Below, piece by piece: positions 29,849 through 38,375 of a stretch of 64,000 bases of DNA. The stretch comes from Agarophyton chilense (Eukaryota > Rhodophyta > Florideophyceae > Gracilariales > Gracilariaceae): assembly GCA_030374765.1 (NCBI GenBank), contig JARGXX010000039.1, positions 1 to 64,000 of the forward strand, in the 5' to 3' direction. The notes under the pieces are model-generated. The model was not told where the DNA came from and searched no databases. It saw only the letters and a program-made list of their open reading frames with translations. Each line of letters begins with the position of its first letter. Position 1 is the stretch's first letter. The position numbers were made by a program, and so were the translations under genes.

Positions 29849-30352
29849 ATGCCTATTTCTAAAAAAATATGTCCTGTACCTTTCGACCAACAGCCCTTAA
29901 ATGAATATTTATCTTTAAAATCTTCCTGGTTTTTCTCTTGGTCTACTTTATCTTTAGATAAGTATTTTATTAAACTATTGACTATTTTTATGTTTATTTC
30001 TATTGCATTTATGCCTTTATTACGATATATAGTTTCAAAAACTTATAGTATATGGGGATTAGTCATATTAAATATATTAATAGTTAATACTATCTTTTTA
30101 TTAATTTTTATACGTTTATATCTAGGGTGGTCTTATGTTCTTAAAAGACTAATTAGTGCGACTACTTTTTATGAAGAATCAGGATGGTATGACGGTCAGT
30201 TATGGGTTAAAAGTCCAGAGGTTTTAATAAAAGATCGTCTTGTTGGATTTTATGAGGTTACGCCATTTTTATCAAGGGCAAAATATGGCATATTAATAAG
30301 TATAATTTTGATACTTCTTGAAAAAGTAGTTTATTCGTTGCTTTTAAGATAA
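29849..30352 (+). CDS. ycf36: Ycf36, conserved membrane protein of unknown function
   Basis: A 167-residue protein of the Ycf36 / DUF1230 family found in cyanobacteria and red-lineage plastids. It begins CPVPFDQQPLNEYLSLKSSWFFSW, a family hallmark, then has two membrane helices (about 45-65 and 72-92), the RLYLGWSYVLKRLISATTFYEESGWYDGQ motif and a C-terminal helix. Function is not known to me. It lies between secG and trnfM in the same direction. Confidence 0.95.
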   Translation: MPISKKICPVPFDQQPLNEYLSLKSSWFFSWSTLSLDKYFIKLLTIFMFISIAFMPLLRYIVSKTYSIWGLVILNILIVNTIFLLIFIRLYLGWSYVLKRLISATTFYEESGWYDGQLWVKSPEVLIKDRLVGFYEVTPFLSRAKYGILISIILILLEKVVYSLLLR

Positions 30353-30378
30353 TAAATATATTATTATAATTGTTTAAT

Positions 30379-30382
30379 CGCG

Positions 30383-30427
<45 letters not shown>

Positions 30428-30452
30428 AATGGTTCAAATCCATTCTCCGCTA
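30379..30452 (+). tRNA. trnfM-CAU: Initiator tRNA-Met (CAU)
   Basis: A 74-nt tRNA. The anticodon loop CTCATAA gives CAU. Initiator features are visible: position 1 C is not paired with position 72 (T), and the anticodon stem has three consecutive G:C pairs (CGGG / CCCG). The T-arm contains GTTCAAATC. CCA is not encoded. Confidence 0.96.
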
Positions 30453-30574
30453 TTATATTGTTTAAGTATTGAATATGTTATTCATACTAATTTATGCTAT
30501 TATGTTGTTTTGTTACTGTTATTTTATATAATATAGAAAATGCTAAATGTTATAACAAGAAGTGTAGTATTAAC

Positions 30575-31174
30575 ATGATAACAAATAATAATGTTTTTAG
30601 AGTTGGTCAACAGGCGCCAAATTTTTCTGCCACTGCTGTGTATGATCAGGAGTTTAAGAAAATAACACTATCTGATTACTTGGGTAAGTATGTGATACTA
30701 CTCTTTTATCCTTTAGATTTTACATTTGTTTGTCCAACTGAGATCACTGCTTTCAGTGATTCATATAAAGAGATTCAGGGTCTAAATACAGAAGTTTTAG
30801 GTATATCTGTTGATAGTGAATATTCACATTTAGCATGGTTGCAAATGGAAAGAGATATTGGAGGCTTAGGAGACCTTAATTATCCTTTAGTTTCTGATTT
30901 AACAAAAGAGATTAGTGCTTCATATAATGTTTTAACAGAAGAAGGTAAAGCACTAAGAGGTTTATTTATTGTTGATCAGCGAGGAATTATACAATATTCT
31001 TTAGTTAATAATTTAGATTTTGGCCGTAGCGTTAGTGAAACTTTAAGAACACTTAAAGCTATTCAATATGTACAATCTCACCCGGATGAAGTTTGTCCAG
31101 CAAATTGGCAGCCAGGACAAGCTACTATAATTAATAGTCCTCAAAAATCGAAAAATTATTTTCAGTCTGTATAG
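30575..31174 (+). CDS. bas1: 2-Cys peroxiredoxin (thioredoxin peroxidase)
   Basis: Typical 2-Cys peroxiredoxin of 199 residues (Bas1 / Ycf42), reducing H2O2 and lipid peroxides in the stroma. The peroxidatic cysteine is C53 in [13 protein letters not shown] and the resolving cysteine is C174 in EVCPANW. The frame is open 27 codons further upstream, but those codons do not look like this family, so [17 protein letters not shown] is taken as the start. It is followed by the dead pbsA gene. Confidence 0.96.
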   Translation: MITNNNVFRVGQQAPNFSATAVYDQEFKKITLSDYLGKYVILLFYPLDFTFVCPTEITAFSDSYKEIQGLNTEVLGISVDSEYSHLAWLQMERDIGGLGDLNYPLVSDLTKEISASYNVLTEEGKALRGLFIVDQRGIIQYSLVNNLDFGRSVSETLRTLKAIQYVQSHPDEVCPANWQPGQATIINSPQKSKNYFQSV

Positions 31175-31267
31175 ATCAATATAATAATTTTCTCTTTAAT
31201 ATATTTAATTTAACTATGTGTTCTAAATACTCTATTCTTTATTAAGAATTTATCAAGAATAATAAGT

Positions 31268-31915
31268 ATATCTAGTAATTTAACGTAACAATTCCGTAAA
31301 AGAACAACAAAAGCACATAGTATGGCTGAAAATTTCAGTTTTGTTAAATCATTGTTGAGCCGTGTATTTGATATAAAATCCTATTGCAGATTAATCGCTA
31401 ATTTGTTTTTTATTTATAGTGCCCTTAAATAAGCAATAGAAGCAAATAAGGATTATTATATGGTTCTATCAATAGGGTTTCCAGAACTAAATCGTAAGCT
31501 TAGCTTATAAAAAGATCTTGCATATTACTATGACCCTAATTGGGAAGCGTAGATTTATGATGTTTTTAGCAATAAAAACTTATGTTAATAAAATTAGTAA
31601 TATTGGTTTGAGTCAAACTGGGTTGTTAATATCTCATTCTCATAATAGAGATATAGTGGATTTATCAGAAGTATGGATATTGAAATGAATTGTACAAACG
31701 GTTATGAATTTATATAGTAGTGATAGAACTATATTCTAGAATTTTCTAGATATCAAAAATGATAAAAAGTTTAAAACTATATATCATCAAGTATTGAAAA
31801 ATGCTCCTATGGATCGAATCTAAACAGAAATAATTGTTCCTGAAGCTAATATTGTATTTAATCTTAATTTAAGATGATTGGTATATTACTTCTAAGTGCA
31901 ATTACAAGTTTATGA
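31268..31915 (+). pseudogene. pbsA: Decayed heme oxygenase gene (pbsA pseudogene)
   Basis: Broken remnant of plastid heme oxygenase, which opens heme to biliverdin for phycobilin synthesis. Conserved blocks read through in order: TTKAHSMAENFSFVKSLL, with the heme-ligand His, then LIANLFFIYSAL, FPELNRKLSL, DLAYYYDPNW and, in a second frame, TYVNKISNIG, DIVDLSEVWILK, NFLDIKNDKKF and PEANIVFNLNL. The first frame has stops at TAA 31286, TAA 31430, TAA 31508 and TAG 31550. A shift occurs at about 31550-31580, and the second frame has TGA, TAG and TAA stops. The presumed start is ATA. The glycine-rich GDLSGG helix motif has decayed. It occupies most of the 912-nt bas1-rpl35 gap; the flanks hold no other gene. 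Confidence 0.9.
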
Positions 31916-32086
31916 AAAAATTTATTAAAAATACAACATTATTTCTATTTTTGTATTTTGATCTTTATAGTATAGACATCTTGTCTAAGATCTCATTTAT
32001 TTTTATACTGATAAATGACTTATTTAGTGATTAATATAATTTATTCAACTTGTATGTTTTGACTACTTAATTCAGTTATAAAATTT

Positions 32087-32290
32087 ATGTGTAAAATAAA
32101 AACCTCTAAATCAATAGTTAAAAGATTTAAATTTAAATCTAAAAATAAAATTTTACGACGCATGGCTGGTCGCAGCCATTTACTACAAAAAAAATCGTCC
32201 AAGAGAAAACAGAAGTTAAGAAAAGTTATTAATTTAAAAAAAGTTGATATATCAAGCTGGAAATTTAAAATACCTCACATACATTATTAA
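32087..32290 (+). CDS. rpl35: Large ribosomal subunit protein L35
   Basis: L35 of 67 residues, very basic. It has the pattern KTSKSIVKRFKFKSKNKILRR with RSHLLQKKSSKRKQKLRK. It precedes rpl20 by 14 nt, the conserved bacterial rpmI-rplT order; infC, their usual bacterial partner, is absent here. Confidence 0.95.
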   Translation: MCKIKTSKSIVKRFKFKSKNKILRRMAGRSHLLQKKSSKRKQKLRKVINLKKVDISSWKFKIPHIHY

Positions 32291-32304
32291 GATAATATAC
32301 TTAT

Positions 32305-32661
32305 ATGACAAGAGTTAAAAGAGGCAATGTTGCTCGTAAAAGACGAAAAAAAATTTTAAAACTTGCTAAAGGTTTTAGAGGTTCTCATGCAATTTTATTC
32401 CGTACAGCTAAACAGCAAGTACTAAAAGCTCTAAAATATTCTTACATAGGTAGAAAAAATAGAAAACGCAATTACAGAAGTCTTTGGATAGTACGTATTA
32501 ATGCTGCAGTGAGACCTTATGGGATTACATATAACGAGTTTATAAAACAATTAAAAAAAAGTAGTATTGCTTTAAATCGAAAAATGTTGTCTCAATTAGC
32601 TATTCTAGATCATTCTGTCTTCAAAACTATTTTAAATTCTTGTACATCTGAATTTAAGTGA
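32305..32661 (+). CDS. rpl20: Large ribosomal subunit protein L20
   Basis: L20 of 118 residues, an early 50S assembly protein. It begins [26 protein letters not shown] and has the [25 protein letters not shown] core, then a C-terminal helical domain. Start 14 nt after rpl35, so the two are cotranscribed. Confidence 0.97.
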   Translation: MTRVKRGNVARKRRKKILKLAKGFRGSHAILFRTAKQQVLKALKYSYIGRKNRKRNYRSLWIVRINAAVRPYGITYNEFIKQLKKSSIALNRKMLSQLAILDHSVFKTILNSCTSEFK

Positions 32662-32822
32662 TAATCTAAAATATTTTTTAATTTGCAAGCTGATAATTAA
32701 ACACGTTTTTAATTGTTCTTAAAAAGTCTTAAAAAGAAAATAGTTTATCTTTTTTGATTCAATATATTAAATTACTCATATTAAGATTTGATTTCAATTA
32801 CTTTAAAATATAAACATCTTAT

Positions 32823-32847
32823 GTGATTTAATTTTAAATTAAATCAC
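32823..32847. terminator. Stem-loop between convergent rpl20 and preA
   Basis: Perfect 11-bp stem GTGATTTAATT / AATTAAATCAC with a 3-nt loop. The arms are AT-rich. It lies in the 275-nt gap, 90 nt from preA's stop and 162 nt after rpl20. Confidence 0.5.
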
Positions 32848-32936
32848 TTTACCAAAGTTTTATTAAAAACTTATGTTTTTTTAAAACATCATTTTACTAA
32901 TTGCTAATTCCATCATTAATAGCTAGAATCCTTCTT

Positions 32937-33908
32937 TTAAGATAATCTCTTCATAACATAGTTATTGATATAGGTTAAATTTTTTTGAGCTAATTGGTTA
33001 TCTATTTTTTTAAGAGCTTGTATTGATGCTTGCATGTGCTCTTGTGCTAAGTCATATGATTTTTGAATACCACTACTACTTTTGATGATTTTAATAGCTT
33101 TATCAATATCTTTATTTTGCTGAAATTCTCTTGTAATTAATTCGTAAAGTCCTGAATTTTCTTGTAAAGCAAAAAGAAGTGGAGCAGTTAAATTTCCATT
33201 TTTTAAATCTGACCCAGCTGGTTTTCCGAGTGATACTGCCGAACCTATTATATCTAAAATATCATCTACAATTTGAAAAGCTAGTCCTAAGTGTTTTCCA
33301 TATAAGTAAAATTGATTTTGTGTGTCTTTTGTTGTGTTACTAAGTATAGCAGTAGCTTTACAGCTGGATGCTATTAGAGATGCGGTTTTATAAAATGATT
33401 TTTCTATATAGTTATTCATAGATATTGTTTCATCAAAACATGTTAATCCTTGTCTTATTTCACCTTCTGCAAAATCAGTAATAACTTTAGAAATAGTTTT
33501 GACTACCTCTAAGTTATTTAAATTTGCTAAGTACCAGGAAGATTGAGCAAATAAAAAATCTCCTGCTAGTACTGCTACTTTAGTGCTGAATGCATTATGG
33601 ACTGTGTTTACCCCTCTCCTTATTTCACACTCATCGATGACGTCATCATGTACTAAGCTAGCTGTATGTATAATTTCTGTGATTTCAGCAAGCCTTTTAT
33701 GTTCTGGAAGTATATGTAACATTTTTGTGGTTGATAATGCTACTAATAGTATAATAGTTGGTCTTATTCTTTTTCCTCCAGCTTTAAAAAGATGTTCAGC
33801 TGCTGCGTATAATATAGGATGTTTGGCACCTACCATTCTTTTTAGATTGTTTTCTAAAATCACTAAATCCGGCTGGATATTTTGTAAGGTTTTGGGTAAT
33901 ATACTCAT
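32937..33908 (-). CDS. preA: Polyprenyl diphosphate synthase (PreA)
   Basis: Trans-isoprenyl diphosphate synthase of 323 residues, making the prenyl chain for plastoquinone or related lipids; chain length cannot be read from sequence alone. Both aspartate-rich motifs are present: DDVID (88-92) after SLVH, and DDILD (215-219) after FQIV. GGKRIRP binds isopentenyl diphosphate. The frame is open 24 codons further upstream with a hydrophobic stretch, but MSILPKTLQNI is the start that fits the family. Confidence 0.96.
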   Translation of the reverse strand: MSILPKTLQNIQPDLVILENNLKRMVGAKHPILYAAAEHLFKAGGKRIRPTIILLVALSTTKMLHILPEHKRLAEITEIIHTASLVHDDVIDECEIRRGVNTVHNAFSTKVAVLAGDFLFAQSSWYLANLNNLEVVKTISKVITDFAEGEIRQGLTCFDETISMNNYIEKSFYKTASLIASSCKATAILSNTTKDTQNQFYLYGKHLGLAFQIVDDILDIIGSAVSLGKPAGSDLKNGNLTAPLLFALQENSGLYELITREFQQNKDIDKAIKIIKSSSGIQKSYDLAQEHMQASIQALKKIDNQLAQKNLTYINNYVMKRLS

Positions 33909-34070
33909 GGCTATTTCAATAATATGGATAAAATATAAATTCAGACAAATGATTATAACTATATTACTCAATATATTCATCTATTTGGAGCTGTTTTATA
34001 ATTGATATATAAAAATTCCTAATGTATTATTATCTGTATATTTATTATATTTATATATAAGATTTCTTTC

Positions 34071-34100
34071 TTGACGAAATATTTGATTTTTTATTATTAA
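34071..34100 (+). promoter_or_regulatory. Candidate promoter for pdhA-pdhB
   Basis: TTGACG (34071-34076, five of six consensus), 18-nt spacer, TATTAA (34095-34100, four of six). It is 30 nt before the pdhA start. Confidence 0.4.
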
Positions 34101-34129
34101 TATTTCAATTAATTATAGTATTTAACTAA

Positions 34130-35155
34130 ATGAAGAATAAAATTATTTTACCCTCAAGTGTGTCTCGCGAATATGATATAAATTCTCATGTTGTGTTACA
34201 TCTATATAAAGATATGCTACTTGGTCGTTGTTTTGAGGATATGTGTGCTCAGATGTATTATAGAGGCAAAATGTTTGGTTTTGTTCATTTATATAATGGT
34301 CAAGAAGCTGTATCAACTGGAGTTATAAAAGCTTTGCAGAAAGACGATTATGTTTGTAGTACATATAGAGATCATGTCCATGCCTTAAGTAAAGGTGTTC
34401 CAGCCAATTTGATTATGGCAGAATTATTCGGTAAAGAGACTGGATGTAGTCGTGGACGTGGTGGTTCAATGCATATTTTTTCGGCTTCCCATAATTTTTT
34501 AGGTGGTTTTGCCTTTATTGGTGAAGGTATTCCCATTGCTATAGGTGCTGCTTTTCAAAGTGTTTATCGAAAACAAATTTTAAATGATTTGCAACCTATG
34601 CGTGTAACAGCTTGTTTTTTTGGAGATGGTACTAGTAATAATGGGCAATTTTTTGAATGCTTAAATATGGCTGTTTTATGGAAATTGCCTATTATTTTTG
34701 TTGTAGAAAATAATCAATGGGCAATTGGTATGGCTCATAGTAGATCTACTTCATTTCCTGAAATACATAAAAAAGCAGAAGCATTTGGTTTACCAGGTAT
34801 AGAAGTAGACGGTATGGATGTTTTAGCAGTACGAGAGGTTGCTATATCAGCTGTTGATAGAGCACGACTTGGGCATGGCCCTACCCTGATAGAAGCATTG
34901 ACATATCGTTTTAGGGGACATTCTTTAGCAGATCCTGATGAGTTAAGATCGCTTAGTGAAAAAGAAGCATGGTTAGCGCGTGATCCTATTAAACGTTTAA
35001 AAAATTATATTGTACATAATTCTTTATGCTCGGATCAAGAAGTTGAAGATCTAAATTCAGTAGTGAAAATAGAAATCGATCAAGCTGTTGAATTTGCTAT
35101 GTCCAGTCCTGAACCACATCTCAAAGATTTGAAAAAATATTTGTTTTCAGATTAA
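34130..35155 (+). CDS. pdhA: Pyruvate dehydrogenase E1 component, alpha subunit
   Basis: E1-alpha of 341 residues. With E1-beta it decarboxylates pyruvate on thiamine diphosphate to feed acetyl-CoA into plastid fatty-acid synthesis. The ThDP motif [17 protein letters not shown] runs from residue 165 and ends [16 protein letters not shown] (109-115) is the substrate-site segment, and the phosphorylation-loop region [16 protein letters not shown] is present. pdhB follows 54 nt later. Confidence 0.97.
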   Translation: MKNKIILPSSVSREYDINSHVVLHLYKDMLLGRCFEDMCAQMYYRGKMFGFVHLYNGQEAVSTGVIKALQKDDYVCSTYRDHVHALSKGVPANLIMAELFGKETGCSRGRGGSMHIFSASHNFLGGFAFIGEGIPIAIGAAFQSVYRKQILNDLQPMRVTACFFGDGTSNNGQFFECLNMAVLWKLPIIFVVENNQWAIGMAHSRSTSFPEIHKKAEAFGLPGIEVDGMDVLAVREVAISAVDRARLGHGPTLIEALTYRFRGHSLADPDELRSLSEKEAWLARDPIKRLKNYIVHNSLCSDQEVEDLNSVVKIEIDQAVEFAMSSPEPHLKDLKKYLFSD

Positions 35156-35209
35156 TCATATTAATATATTTATATTTATTTATAGTTTTAGATATTTATT
35201 ATTTATCTC

Positions 35210-36181
35210 ATGACTGAAGTATTTATGTTTGATGCTTTAAGAGAAGCTACTAATGAAGAAATGCAAAATGATTCTTCTGTATTTGTTCTGGGAGAAGATG
35301 TAGGTCATTATGGAGGTTCTTATAAAGTTACTAAAGATTTACATTCTAAATACGGTGATTTAAGAGTTTTAGATACTCCTATTGCTGAAAATAGTTTTAT
35401 GGGTATGGCAATTGGCGCAGCAATTACAGGTTTACGTCCTATAGTTGAAGGTATGAATATGAGTTTTTTACTCTTAGCCTTTAATCAAATTTCTAACAAT
35501 GCTGGTATGTTACGGTATACTTCAGGAGGCAATTTTCAAATTCCTATTGTTATACGTGGACCAGGAGGTGTTGGTAAACAATTAGGAGCAGAGCATTCAC
35601 AAAGATTAGAAGCTTATTTTCAAGCTATTCCAGGACTTAAAATTGTTGCTTGTTCAACACCCTATAATGCTAAAGGTTTATTGAAATCTGCTATTAGAGA
35701 CAATAATCCTGTAATTTTTTTTGAACATGTTTTACTTTATAATTTAAAAGGTGAATTACCAAATGATGAGTATTTTCTTCCTTTAGATAAAGCCGAGGTA
35801 GTTAGAAATGGATCAGATGTTACTATTTTGACTTATTCTCGAATGCGTCATCATGTAATGCAAGCTGTAGCAGATCTTGTGAATGATGGTTATAATCCAG
35901 AAGTAATAGATTTGATTTCATTAAAACCATTGGATATAAGCTCTATTGCACAATCCTTAATGAAGACAAATAAACTAATTATAGTAGAGGAATGTATGAA
36001 AACGGGAGGTATTGCTGCTGAAATAATAGCACAAATTAATGATAATTATTTTGATTTTTTAGATGCTCCTGTAATAAGATTGTCTTCTAAGGATATACCT
36101 ACACCCTATAATGGTAAATTAGAAAAAGCTACTGTTATCTATCCTCAGCAAATTATCGAAGCTGTTAAAAGTATAGTCTAG
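35210..36181 (+). CDS. pdhB: Pyruvate dehydrogenase E1 component, beta subunit
   Basis: E1-beta of 323 residues. It shows [21 protein letters not shown], the [20 protein letters not shown] segment with the catalytic-site glutamate, and [21 protein letters not shown]. The C-terminal transketolase domain has [11 protein letters not shown] and [13 protein letters not shown]. It pairs with PdhA upstream; the E2 and E3 components must be encoded elsewhere. It converges on petA across a perfect palindrome. Confidence 0.97.
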   Translation: MTEVFMFDALREATNEEMQNDSSVFVLGEDVGHYGGSYKVTKDLHSKYGDLRVLDTPIAENSFMGMAIGAAITGLRPIVEGMNMSFLLLAFNQISNNAGMLRYTSGGNFQIPIVIRGPGGVGKQLGAEHSQRLEAYFQAIPGLKIVACSTPYNAKGLLKSAIRDNNPVIFFEHVLLYNLKGELPNDEYFLPLDKAEVVRNGSDVTILTYSRMRHHVMQAVADLVNDGYNPEVIDLISLKPLDISSIAQSLMKTNKLIIVEECMKTGGIAAEIIAQINDNYFDFLDAPVIRLSSKDIPTPYNGKLEKATVIYPQQIIEAVKSIV

Positions 36182-36200
36182 TAATTTCTGATTAATTATC

Positions 36201-36228
36201 AATAAGTAAGTATATATACTTACTTATT
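36201..36228. terminator. Perfect 28-nt palindrome between convergent pdhB and petA
   Basis: AATAAGTAAGTA-TATA-TACTTACTTATT reads the same on both strands. It forms a 12-bp stem, 20 nt after pdhB and 22 nt from the petA stop, so it can serve both transcripts. Confidence 0.7.
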
Positions 36229-36249
36229 AGATTTCTATATATTATTTTT

Positions 36250-37182
36250 TCAGAAATTGATCTCAGCTGCTTGTACCTTTTCCCATTGTTTTTTCTTTAA
36301 CACAAAAAATATTTGAGCTGTTGTTACAGTGAAGAAAAACACTATCATGCCTTTAATTCTAGAAGGGCTTTGTAATACTATTTCTGTTTCAGTTTGCCCG
36401 AATCCTCCTATATTTGGATCATTAGTCAGATTTTGATTAGCAAAAATTTGACTGCCTTGAGATATCATTAATTTTAATCCTGGTGGTATATTTTCTATAT
36501 AGTTTTCTCCATTTTCTTTTTCAATTTCAATGCTATATCCGCCCTTTTCTAAAGATATTACATTTATAACTTTTCCTGTATTTAAAGATACTATTGGGTT
36601 ATTATTAGATTTATCTCCGGTTGGGTAAACTTGTCCTCTTCCTCTGTTAGCTCCTACATAAATTGGATATTTTAAAAAATGAATATTTTTATCTTTATTT
36701 GGATCTGGTGATAAAATAGGGAAAATTATTTCTTGGTTTTTTTCGCCAGGTAAAGGACCTACTAATAAAATGTTATCTTTTGTTGTACTATATGGTTGTA
36801 TATAAACATTTTTAGTTTTTTCTCTTAATTCTTCAGATAATAAATTTTTGGGAGCTAATTTAAATCCTTCAGGTAAAATCATGACAGCTCCAGTATTTAT
36901 AGATCCTGTAAGTCCATTTCCTAATAGTTGTTTGCCACTTTTGTCATAAGGTATTTTCACAATTGCTTCAAAAATGCTATTTGGTAATACTGTTTTGGGT
37001 GTTTCAATTTCTACACCTTTTTGTGCTAGATGACAATTTGCACAAACTATTCTACCCGTAGCTTCCCTTGGATTTTCGTATCCCTGCTGTGCATATATAG
37101 GAAATGCTAGAGTTTGTGTCGGTTGAATTATAATTAAGTTTATAATACTGATTAAAGCTAATAATGTAAGTTTTATATTCAT
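36250..37182 (-). CDS. petA: Cytochrome f (apocytochrome precursor)
   Basis: Cytochrome f precursor of 310 residues, the c-type heme subunit of b6f that passes electrons to plastocyanin or cytochrome c6. A signal peptide ends at TLA before FPIYAQQGY; heme attaches to CANCH (C47, C50, H51). The lumenal domain carries SPDPNKDKN and YPTGDKSNNN, and a C-terminal membrane helix (MIVFFFTVTTAQIFFVL) is followed by a stromal KKKQWEKVQAAE tail. An upstream in-frame ATG at 37212 would add 10 residues; no ribosome-binding site separates the two, so the start is uncertain. Confidence 0.96.
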   Translation of the reverse strand: MNIKLTLLALISIINLIIIQPTQTLAFPIYAQQGYENPREATGRIVCANCHLAQKGVEIETPKTVLPNSIFEAIVKIPYDKSGKQLLGNGLTGSINTGAVMILPEGFKLAPKNLLSEELREKTKNVYIQPYSTTKDNILLVGPLPGEKNQEIIFPILSPDPNKDKNIHFLKYPIYVGANRGRGQVYPTGDKSNNNPIVSLNTGKVINVISLEKGGYSIEIEKENGENYIENIPPGLKLMISQGSQIFANQNLTNDPNIGGFGQTETEIVLQSPSRIKGMIVFFFTVTTAQIFFVLKKKQWEKVQAAEINF

Positions 37183-37347
37183 ATAAAAATATTTATCGTA
37201 ATTACGAGTCATGTTGCATAAAATAAGATTTTTAATTATTATATCTCTCTATTTATTTATAATAACATTCTATATTTATTATTTTTTCATAAATTGTTTT
37301 TCTTATTATTTTAGTTATCATTTTTTCTTTTATAATTTATATTCAAG

Positions 37348-38064
37348 TTACTTGTTTAGTATTTTCAATACAATAATTCCACTGCTATATAATGCTAAAA
37401 TAGCTATAGACATAATAATTTGTGTTATTGGATCTGTTGATGGGGTAATAATAGCTGCAATTATTGTTGCGCCTAAAACAATATATTTCCAGTATATATA
37501 CATTTCTGTAGAAGAAAAAATTTTCAGTATTCCTAAGATTACTTGGATGATAGGAATTTGAAATGCAATACCCGTACTAAATAAAAGAAGTAATATAAAG
37601 TTGAAATATTGTTCAAATGACCATATTGGTTCTACAATTTCATTGCCATAATTAATTAAAAATTTTAGTGCTGCAGGTACTAAAATCATATAAGCAAATA
37701 CTATACCACTGAAAAATAATATTATGGATATAAATAATATAGGAACTATAAAGTTACTTTCTTTTCTAGTAAGTCCAGGTAAGATAAATAAAGTTATTTG
37801 ATAAATAATGAAAGGGCTACTTAATAAAAATCCTGAGTATAAAGCGACTTTAATAGAGGTAAAAAGATATTCTCCTGGCGCTAGTTGTAAAAATTTTATT
37901 CCTATTGCTGGTTGTTGTAAAATATATGAAATATGTTTCATGTATGTGAAGCATATTAAAGTAATAACAGTAAAGATAAGAGCAGCAATAAATATACGTT
38001 GTCTTAGTTCTTCTAAATGTTCAAAAATAGACATGTCTGTGCTAGAATTTATTTTTTTATTCAT
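37348..38064 (-). CDS. tatC: Sec-independent translocase subunit TatC
   Basis: TatC (Ycf43) of 238 residues, the receptor subunit of the delta-pH/Tat pathway for folded proteins across the thylakoid. It starts with the conserved SIFEHLEELRQRIF, has six membrane helices and the PGLTRKESNFIVP and GIAFQIPIIQVIL segments. It precedes petA in the same direction by 165 nt. Confidence 0.95.
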   Translation of the reverse strand: MNKKINSSTDMSIFEHLEELRQRIFIAALIFTVITLICFTYMKHISYILQQPAIGIKFLQLAPGEYLFTSIKVALYSGFLLSSPFIIYQITLFILPGLTRKESNFIVPILFISIILFFSGIVFAYMILVPAALKFLINYGNEIVEPIWSFEQYFNFILLLLFSTGIAFQIPIIQVILGILKIFSSTEMYIYWKYIVLGATIIAAIITPSTDPITQIIMSIAILALYSSGIIVLKILNK

Positions 38065-38375
38065 AAAAGTGTGTAAATGAAAAAAAATTTATTTTGTTTA
38101 CTTTTAAGTATTCTAAATAAAAAATAATATTTATATTTTTTCTTTTCACTAATAAGTATTACAAAGTTTATATTTATTCAAGGTAGATATATATTTTATA
38201 TATATTATAAGTATAAGTATTTTAAGTATAAATTTATATAGTAATCATAGATCCTGCTACAATATAGTCAACTTAAATTTTATAAATTTAAAATCTATGT
38301 TTTGAATTAAATGATTTATATCAAGTTTAAAATAGTCTATACAAAAGTATCGTATTTAGGTTAGGAGATCAATTT
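38065..38375. other. 311-nt divergent intergenic region, tatC / apcE
   Basis: No gene is seen. It must hold the apcE control region. A weak promoter-like pair TTTATA-N17-TATACA ends about 30 nt before apcE, and the apcE ribosome-binding site AGGAGA lies 8 nt before its ATG. Repeated AAGTATA units (about 38208-38230) lie mid-region. I cannot assign a firm promoter. Confidence 0.45.

Noticed and set aside
29591-29890. A 99-codon minus-strand frame opposite secG and ycf36
   Set aside because: The plus-strand genes are supported by family motifs; this frame is their shadow.
30494-30574. N-terminal extension of bas1 with a hydrophobic start
   Set aside because: It could look like a signal or transit peptide, but a plastid-encoded stromal peroxiredoxin needs none, and conservation begins near 30575.
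31559-31687. A short frame beginning MMFLAIKTYVNK as a new small gene
   Set aside because: Its residues align with the middle of heme oxygenase and both ends continue past stops, so it is part of the pbsA pseudogene.
37211-37561. A 116-codon plus-strand frame between petA and tatC
   Set aside because: Half of it is the antisense of tatC and the rest is Phe/Tyr/Ile-rich translation of AT-rich spacer.
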